A stretch of 64,000 nt of DNA from Miscanthus floridulus (lineage: Eukaryota > Streptophyta > Magnoliopsida > Poales > Poaceae), in contig NC_089598.1 in assembly GCF_019320115.1 (NCBI RefSeq), forward strand, positions 26,026,657 to 26,090,656, written 5' to 3'. Below the pieces are notes generated by a model. It searched no databases. It saw nothing but the letters and a program-made list of their open reading frames with translations, and was not told the origin of the DNA. Position 1 is the stretch's first letter, and every line of letters starts with the position of its first letter. The position numbers and the translations under genes are program-made. Shown here in pieces: positions 56,984-64,000 of the stretch.

Positions 56984-58960
56984 CTATGCCTTTGCTGCAA
57001 TTTGGATTGCCTGTATGTCACAGTCAAATGCATGCTTTAAATTGCTCCGAAGAGAAAGAACACCATTAGGCCCTGGCATCTTAAGCAACAGGTACAGATA
57101 ATGCGGTATTGCCATGAATTTTGCTAGTGCCAGGCGCCCAAGGATTGCATGATATGATGAATCGAAATCTATGACTTCAAATTTGATGAACTTTGTGTGG
57201 TAGTTTGAGGGAGTTCCAAAGGTAACCGGTAGAGTGATTTGTCCAAGTGGCATTGCTGCCTTGCCGAGTACTATGCCATAAAAAGGTGTGCTTATTGGTG
57301 TGATCATCCTGGCGAGTTGTAGTCCCATCTTCCTTAGAGTTTTTGAAAAAATGATGTTGAGTCCGGCTCCTCCGTCGATTAGTACTTTCATAACAGTCAT
57401 ACCGGCAATGGTTGGATCTAGAACCAATGGGTAATGGCCTGCGTTTCCTATGCTGGTCCACTGGTCTTCTCTTGAGAATTGGATTGGGTACTCTAACCAG
57501 TTGAGATATCTTGGTGTAGCAGGTTCTGCTGCCATGATTGTTCTTAACGCTAGTTTTTCTTGATGTTTGCTTCTAGAGTCTGGAACCCCGGCAAAGATTA
57601 CTGCCACTGTCCCTCTGTATTTTTGGAATCCCTTGTTTTCATGGTTGTCTCCTTTTTTCTGATTATCTTCTTTATTGTTTCCCTTGCTATCTCTTCTAGT
57701 GTATCTTTCATTGAAGGTGTAGCAATTTCTGATGGTGTGCTTTCTATTGGGGTGCAAGGGGCAACATATGTTCTCAATGTCGTCGTATCTTCTGGGCTTG
57801 GTAAATTTCTTTGATTTGTTAGCCATTGCTACTGTGTTGTCTGGACCTCGCTTTCTCTCCTGATGTCTATTGCTTCGAGGATTTTGCCTGTCCGGGTTGT
57901 CTCCATTGTTTCTGTCTGGGAATCTTTCTCTTGTTTTTTCCTCAGCAGTAATCATCTTTTCTACTGTTCTTCTGAATTATTCATTGTTTCTTGGGTTTTC
58001 TTTGCAGAAGTCTTGAAATTACCACCTAGCCACGATTTCGTGAGAGAAAGCTTCGATTACTTCTCGTTGTGTGATGTCATGTACTTGAGCTCGTAGTTTG
58101 CCAAATCGTCGATAGTAATTTCTAAGACTTTCACCTCCTTTCTGCTTGAGTCCTTTTAACTCTGCGTGGGTGATTGGATGTGTAATAATTCCCACAAAAT
58201 TTTCACAGAAAGCTCTTTGCAAGTCTTCCCAATTTCTGATTGATCTGGGATTTAATTTGTCAAACCATTGAAGCGGCATGGTTTCTAGGGCCATGGGAAA
58301 GAACAAGGTTTTGATGTTATCGTCTCCTCCAGCTAATTCAATCGATTGTGAGTAAATCTTGAGCCATTGCTTTGGTTCGGTCTTGCCATCGTACTTGGAG
58401 TGGTTGGACGGTTTGAACTTATGAGGTAGTCGAATTGAAGCAAGTCTGTTTGCAAAACAGGGAAATCTATCGTGTGTTCTGGCTTCTGTATATTCTGATT
58501 CTGCGCCCCCTTCTTGCCAACTATTGTCTTGGTGAGAGTAGTTCTGTGTGGCTGTCCGAGTAGGTGCTCTACTTCTGGCCTTTCTTGGTTGCTCGACTCA
58601 GTTGTTTTGACAACGATTTCTTTGGCTCTCTCCATTGTGACTTCCACTTAGTCCAAGTCTTTTAAAAGCGGACTTCCTTTGATTTTGATCTTCCTGTTCA
58701 TGAGATGTTGTCCTTCCATCGTTTGTTCTAAAGACTGTTGATCGGAGAAAATCTCGGAGCTGTTCTTGTTTTTCATTGGGATATGAGGTCGCCTTGAGTT
58801 CTTCTAGTGCTTCTTGGATCTTATCGTAGGGTGTATTCACTGCTCGTCCTTCTTCGACCTCTCGTTCTGATTTTCTTCTATTGTACTCGGCTAGGTCTGA
58901 TTCATATTTGATCCAAGTGTCTTTTTGCTGTTTCGCACGGCGTTGACATCCTTGTTTCAA
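56984..58960 (-). pseudogene. gag and protease region of element C
   Basis: Minus strand. N-terminal coiled segment 58960-58598; gag domain at 58306-58019 (SIRNWEDLQRAFCENFVG, then GESLRNYYRRFGKLR). From 57955 comes an Arg/Asn-rich linker, a Cys/His cluster (CCPLHPNRKHTIRNC near 57760), and the protease with active site VLIDGGAGLN near 57360, ending HAILGRLALAKF near 57130. The 323-codon frame 57955-56984 is uninterrupted. Protease motif DGG instead of DSG/DTG is shared with element T. Confidence 0.85.
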
Positions 58961-59857
58961 TTTGTTCTTTCTTTCTCTCGCTTGCCTCTGATTCTCAGTC
59001 TCACCATCGTGCCCCTAGATAAATGGTGATATGTTGGACTCGGATTCATCTAAAGACCTTATGTCGGGTGCTTCTGGGGGATCAATGGTGATCGAGGACG
59101 GCGAATCATGAATACTTCTCTAGCGTGAGTTGTTCTGTCATCGTCGTTGATTTTTGTACTGCCAGAGTTGTTGATAACTTCAGTAGAGGTTTCAAAGTCA
59201 TTGATGGAATCTCCTTCTTGGTAGGGTAGAATTGCTATTGTCGTATCGTCGACTAGTTGGGTGCCATCATCCTAAGGAACGGTACCTGGCCAGTGAATGA
59301 TGTAGTCTTGAGATGTTATGGTTAAAACGAGACCTTCCTGGGCTCCCTTTAGCGGCATTCTAAGCATGGGATAAGTGGATCCTTCGTGCCATGTCTGATA
59401 AGATGTTGCCAAGTTGTAGAGTCTAAACAGAAAAGGACCCAACTTCTTTGAAGTACTCTGGGTGTACTCCGAGTAGTATTCTTGATAGGTTGACATCATG
59501 TTTTGGAGATTTGTCAGAAAAGAACTTGGTTTTCTGAAAGAACTCGGATAAGACTTCGTTTTGGAAGCAGAACTTGAGTTTGAATTGGATGCATGAAGTC
59601 ATGAAAACTAAGTCGGATTGGACATTACGAGCTGCGCGAATCTTCTGGCAAGCTGATCTGTCGTTATCGTCGAATTAGGATAGTCTTGATGATGATCTGA
59701 ATCTTCGAGGAGACGGCCTTGGAGCTTGCCATCATCACCAGCCTCGTAGATCCATGAACCAAAGATGAAGGTCGATCCCTTCGAGAAGATCATGTTGTCG
59801 AGGTCCATCGAGCTCTCGGATGCAAAGTCATCGAAAGCTCCTACCTGGCGCGCCAGC
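58961..59857 (-). other. 5' leader and gag start of element C, primer site
   Basis: Lies between the 5' LTR and the recognisable gag domain. Primer-site block (complement) CTACCTGGCGCGCCA at 59841-59855, next to the LTR. Short minus-strand frames (for example 59499-59272) may be gag N-terminal remnants; no family motif seen. Confidence 0.55.
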
Positions 59858-60261
59858 TATCGATGTTTGACCACCAATAGCCTGCCATGGGGGTACCCGG
59901 GGCAATATGTTTGGGCTTCAGCATATGTAGAACTCGATGGTTAACGCAAGAGACAGTCGATTTATCCTGGTTCAGGCCCTCGATCGTAGATCGAGTAATA
60001 GCCCTACGTCCAGTTGGTGTTAGCCTTTGCGTTGGATCGATCGTAAAGTGTTGTGTTGTACAATTGTTGTCTTGAACTCCCAATCTAAGGAGCCCTGCCC
60101 TCCTTTATATAGTCAGGAGATCAGAGTCCTAGTCGATTTACAATGAAAATTCCTAGTAGGATTACAGAGTAACACTGCTACTAAGATTATAGGGGAAGAA
60201 TCCTAATTAGACTAGGTCTTCTCCCTTCCTTGTGGGGTATCCCGTGGGTCCCACATCGATA
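59858..60261 (-). repeat. 5' LTR of element C (404 bp)
   Basis: Begins TATCGATGTTTGACC (TG mutated to TA) and ends CACATCGATA. The minus-strand TATA box is the complement of 60104-60111. Same length as the 3' LTR, no indels, roughly 94% identical by eye. Confidence 0.9.
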
Positions 60262-61409
60262 ATTACCAAATGTCAGAGTGCGGAATAATAAATAGCGGAA
60301 TTAAAAAATAAACATCTAGCGATAAGGAACGAGGATCTATCTGAGCCCACTAGAAGAATCCTCCACACAATGGTACTTCTCATGCTTTACCTACAACTGG
60401 GGTAAATAAACCCTGAGTACACAATGTACTCGCAAGACTTATCTGACTAGTGGGAATAATTTCCTGACTCCAAGGAATATGATAAGCTTTATGGTTTGTT
60501 GGTTTTCTTTTGGCAGAAAGCAATACTAATAATGAGTCCTTATTTATGTTATTATTATCATCCGTATTAAGTTATTATCTATCCAGTCTATATAAGCACC
60601 TATTCTACTTTCAAGCAAGAGTTGAGCAATCAGTTCCATTTCATCATCTTTCAGTTCTTACTATGGTGTAAAACCGTAGACAAGCCATACCGGAATGCTG
60701 GTGATTCATGAATCAATGCCCCCAGCTGGGTACCCAAAAACACACACCCCGCTTGTACCCCAGGCACAAGCAGAACTAACCCATCACCCTCATGTCCTGG
60801 GTGTCTAGGTCCCCGTCCAAACTTGGACTCCAAGCCCTCACTCCTGAGTCCCAAACTTAGTGCGGTGCAAGGACCTACACCATCCCCGCCTCCAATCAGT
60901 CGGTCCAAAAAGAGCTGGATCCACGACAAGAGAGCAACAAGTCCTCCCTGCGCCCATACCCAAGTATGTGCTCGGGATAATAAGTCTGTGACTTGCCTAG
61001 AGCCATATGCAACGATCGGTCCTTAATTGACACAGACAAGGAAAAAAGTGTAATCGAGCTATGCCCTGTTAGCCGCAGGACACAACCCTTTACACCCACC
61101 AGTACCCAAACCATATCCCTGCTCGGTCACCATTTTCCTTTCCACCATTTTATCATGAGTGATCATATTTATCACCTATTTGCGAGTAACGGCAGGTTAC
61201 TCGCGCTATCGATATTCTGAGCATAGCAGCTACTCGACCTATACTAGTAGGACTCATGGGTAGATATATTTTTGCATGTAGTTTCCATAAAATGCCTGTA
61301 ACTTAAATGCACATCATATATATATTCAGTGATCATAAAATAGGGGTTATACACCGGGGCTTGCCTTGGGCAGGCGACGGGCCAGCAAGGTCAGTACCAA
61401 AAGCCTTTA

Positions 61410-63455
61410 TTGTGCATGAAATTTTGGGGGAAGGGGTCCCTTTTTTTTATTGCACTTGTCATTATATCACCAAAAACCATGATAGGATTAAATGCACTTT
61501 CAGCACCAGGCACTAGTGAAACTACATCATCACAACTATGCTTGGGAGGAAGCCTAGGCGCCGAGAAAACATCAGTGAATTCCTTTAGTAAGGTTGCTAT
61601 AGCATTAGGAACCTCTGGACTGATGGCAAATGGAGGTGAGAAACCTCAATAGAGCATAACTACACCAACAATTCTGCAAGCCCAGCATCAACTAGACCTT
61701 GAATAATAACCATGGTATATCTTGGTAGGGAATAGCCATCCATTTAAAACTCCAATGCACTTCATGGGTTGAATTATTCCAGCTAACCCATGCCCACAAC
61801 TAGGTCATAATGGTTGAGGAGGGAAATCTTGAGATTGGCAAAACATAGACAGCCCACCCATTGTCTAGATCCCTTGGGCAATATGAGAAGTACATGCTGC
61901 TAAGAGTTGGCCGCTAGCAACTTAAACATGTAAGGCAGAGTCCAGACCTTGTAGAGCAGCAGCTACCTTATGACTGAGGAAAGCTTTGAGCCCTTCAACA
62001 CCATTCACTACATCCAGCGAAAGAGAGAAGAAGACTTACGCGCCGAATATGATATAATGAGTGTCAGCGGCATCCTCTTCATGATTGTTGCAAGGCCTCC
62101 TCCATCACATGTTAAACGGTTGGAGCATAGCGATGGTCACGAGACCAATTTTCAGCATAGCGAAGGCACAATCCTTTGGCATGATAGTAAGCTCACAATG
62201 CCTAAAACCTTTCTTCAATAGTTTTGCCTCACACATGCGGCGTTCCTTAGTAGACACTAGCCCAACTTTCTTGTCAATGTACCCAGGTGGAAGAGGAAAC
62301 AATAGAGGTCTTGATTGAGCAGGACAAGAATGGAAATTCACATCAAGATTCTTGTAGTCAAAACGTTAAAGCAGTTGCATCACCTTTTTTAGGGCATCAA
62401 CGCAACCAGAGCTAGGGATGGCAATGTGCAGATTCAGGTCGGGTGGAATCTCCATGTACCCGAACCTAAAACTCGAACTCAAAACCCAAAACCACCACCA
62501 ACACCAATTCGGGTGAAAATACACCCTCCTCCCTCAAACCAAACCCAGTGGATCCCCGAAACCCACCACCTATATGGCAATACAATAATAAGAGCAATAA
62601 TAAGGATTTTTTTGCAACACATGTATGATATATATTACATATTCACATGCATAAACAAGAGGCAAAAAACAACATACAATTCTGTGGCTCAACTAAGAAC
62701 AAATTTAGTAGCTTACATAAACAATTTTAATGCAAGACATTAGTTTTAATACAAAACGATCTATTTTGGGTCTCCAATTGGGCATCCGTATGTGGAAGCC
62801 AAAACCTAAAACCAAACCGATAAGTTTTTTGGGTCCCTGAACCCAAAAACCGCGTGTGAAAATCACCCCCTGCACCTGCTAGACCAAAAAAACGTGGGGA
62901 CTCAACCTGAAACTGGCCCACTTCCATCCCTAGGCAGAGCACTAGGCGTCAGTCTTGCCCAATCACCTCTCCCACTTGCCCTCCTGCTCTTGAAGCCACT
63001 TGGCGAGCTCATTGAGGACGAGCTAAGTGTTCGAATCCATGGCACCGAGATTCCTTTGCAGACTGGTGAAGTGTCAATGAGATGCAAATGAGATGGGTCA
63101 ATCTAGGATTTAAGTCTCTGATACCAAGTATGTCAATAGTTGGGGATTGAGGCAGATGAATCAGAGATCGATGAGGAGACGAATAACAATTTGGGGACAA
63201 GGAGGAATTGGATTGAGGAATTAGAGTTCTTTCTCGAACGTGCCTCGGGCATGGTGTTCACTAAGCAGGAGAAGATAGTTTACTCGAAATTACAAATAAA
63301 CGCCATGGTAATCCATGAGGAATTAGAGTTCTGTTATATTCTTCATGTCTCCTCTCTTCTCACATTCTCTCTAAGTAGCGATACATGCTGCACTTGGTAA
63401 CCTCACCTCAACATGGCACTATTACATGGGCCTTGCCCACATAGATCCTGTGACA
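61410..63455 (-). mobile_element. Truncated Reina-like Ty3/gypsy element: 5' LTR, primer site, gag start, protease, start of reverse transcriptase
   Basis: LTR 63131-63455 (325 bp) begins TGTCA and ends TGACA. Four bases inside it the minus strand carries TGGTATCAGAG (complement of 63116-63126), the initiator-tRNA-Met primer site. Reading leftwards on the minus strand: a gag-start-like helix (LNELAKWLQEQEGKWER near 63010), a hAT insertion, an unrecognised block (PPGYIDKKVGLVSTKERRMC near 62260), protease-like text with NHYDLVV near 61815, and the hinge to reverse transcriptase (LLKEFTDVFSAPRLPP near 61560). Short LTRs with this primer fit the Reina group. It ends near 61410, with no polymerase core, RNase H, integrase or 3' LTR. 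Confidence 0.65.
62413..62932. mobile_element. hAT-type non-autonomous element (520 bp)
   Basis: Ends TAGGGATGGCAAT and (complement of right) TAGGGATGGAAGT are inverted. Eight-base flanks ACCAGAGC (62405-62412) and GGCAGAGC (62933-62940) match at six positions, as expected for a hAT 8-bp target duplication with decay. Subterminal GGGTCGGGT/GGGTTTTGGG-like blocks are typical of this grass family. No transposase. Inserted in the Reina-like element. Confidence 0.75.
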
Positions 63456-63467
63456 TGGGTATATATC

Positions 63468-64000
63468 TGTGGCAGAACCATCTAATCTAATGCCTCACAG
63501 GAGTGCTTGTCTTCCATTAGACACTAAGCACTCAAGGGAGAACACTAAATTACTCGGTTCCATCGGGCACACCCCAGGGGAGAACCCGAAAATCCACATT
63601 TTTGCCATCAGGATCACAAATGAGAGAACAAAGCTTACATCATTCTTAACCATTTCATACATCCCTTTTAGCACAACATCAGAGTATAATAGTTATTGTG
63701 TAACAGCGGAATGTAATCATATTATCAGAGTTATAAATAATTTAATGTACAGCGGAATTTAAACATGTGATCAGAATTATAGCGAAAATAAACATCTATT
63801 AATGATATGATAAAGTATTGATATATAAACTATTACAACAGATTATGAAACTTTCATTTATAAAAACATTTGGTGAGAGTTATAAATAAAAACTACGATC
63901 GCGACGTAAAGGAATCCTCGTTGAGCCCACCAGGAGGAATCCACACACAAGGGTCAGCTCTAGCATCAACCTATCACCTGCAACAGGGAGAATAAAACCC
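63468..64000 (-). mobile_element. Tekay/Del-like LTR, reverse orientation, running off the window
   Basis: Starts TGTGGCAGAACC and is colinear with the reverse complement of the solo LTR end: GACACTAAGCACTC, GGGCACACCCCAGGGGAGAA, and at 63920-64000 GAGCCCACCAGGAGGAATCC then CCTGCAACAGGGAGAATAAA. Same orientation as the 46280-61410 remnant. Its other end and any internal region lie beyond 64000. Confidence 0.78.

Larger units (their letters stand above)
46503..60261 (-). mobile_element. Tat-lineage (Grande/RIRE2-like) Ty3/gypsy element 'C' (13.76 kb)
   Basis: Two 404-base LTRs (46503-46906 and 59858-60261) enclose, on the minus strand, gag, protease, reverse transcriptase, RNase H and integrase, then a 110-bp tandem array, an antisense multi-exon gene (plus strand) and a hairpin-rich tail. 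Target-site copies are ATTAT (46498-46502) and ATTAC (60262-60266), one mismatch. The primer site on the minus strand is GCGCGCCAGGTAGGAG next to 59857. Integrase retains all three acidic residues and the pol frames are long, so it is younger or better kept than element B; still, stops interrupt pol. Confidence 0.9.
46280..61410 (-). mobile_element. Tekay/Del-like LTR remnant in reverse orientation, split by element C
   Basis: LTR pieces 46280-46502 and 60262 to about 61410 are together the reverse complement of roughly 45575 back to 44100 in the solo LTR: same end (TGTGGCAAAACCGCC), same GAGCACACCCCAAGGGAGAA block, same GTACCCAGCTGGG-like block. It enters the LINE relic after GACAG at 46279. 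It breaks off near 61410 against unrelated Reina-like sequence, so no second target copy is available. Confidence 0.75.

Noticed and set aside
61970..62341. Minus-strand frame with PPGYIDKKVGLVSTKERRMC as a host gene exon
   Set aside because: It lies between gag-like and protease-like text of the Reina-like element; no start, splice sites or known domain, so it is kept as part of that element.
1..64000. tRNA, rRNA or microRNA genes
   Set aside because: No tRNA A/B boxes with foldable arms, no rRNA text and no clear precursor other than MITE hairpins were recognised by eye; tRNAscan-SE would be decisive.

Overview
This is a plant nuclear window, almost certainly from a grass. The evidence is GT-AG spliced genes, Stowaway and Tourist miniature transposons, and deeply nested Ty3/gypsy retrotransposons of the Tat and Tekay kinds that fill panicoid genomes. 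Sorghum, sugarcane, Miscanthus or maize are the likely relatives, but the species cannot be fixed from sequence alone. There is no sign of bacterial, organellar or viral-vector DNA.

Layout. (1) 1-9400 is gene space. A complete eight-coding-exon DUO3/GON4L-like SANT/Myb regulator lies on the minus strand (955-6872, with a 5'UTR intron out to about 8238). Facing away from it, and sharing a short promoter with it, is a three-exon ribosomal protein eL33 (L35a) gene on the plus strand (8874-9400). (2) 9400-15200 is intergenic and rich in small elements: a Stowaway MITE, a probable second MITE, and a MITE at 12173-14592 split by two further insertions. (3) 15225-21581 is a terpene synthase relic. 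Five exons are recognisable, but exon 4 has a 2-base frameshift, the last exons are missing, and a 4-kb gag-protease-only LTR element sits in intron 2 with a perfect 5-base target duplication. (4) 21600-24300 is AT-rich intergenic DNA with MITEs. (5) 24390-46279 is a LINE-type ORF1 relic, split inside its zinc knuckle by a solo Tekay-like LTR of about 4.2 kb (25095-45575, target duplication ATTCA). That LTR is itself split by a 16-kb Tat-lineage element 'B' (26617-42867). (6) 46280-about 61410 is a minus-strand Tekay-type LTR remnant split by a 13.8-kb Tat-lineage element 'C' (46503-60261). (7) 61410-63455 is a truncated Reina-like gypsy element carrying a hAT MITE, and a further Tekay-type LTR runs off the end.

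How the parts work together. Only the DUO3-like gene and eL33 look like functional host genes. They are arranged head to head, and site II (TGGGCY/RGCCCA) motifs and a telo-box lie between them. The rest is a layered record of insertions whose order can be read from nesting and target-site duplications.

The most interesting signal is in the two Tat-lineage elements. Each carries, between integrase and 3' LTR, a long gene on the strand opposite gag-pol, with a PF04195-like ('putative gypsy type transposon') N-terminus and a coiled-coil C-terminus. In element C this antisense gene has several GT-AG introns and a promoter that looks like a host ribosomal-protein promoter (two site II boxes, a TATA-like box, a telo-box), the same motif set found at eL33 in this window. 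The same elements also carry repeated polypurine-tract-like motifs and, in C, a 110-bp tandem array of invariant period. All calls are by eye; percent identities are estimates and no search was run.
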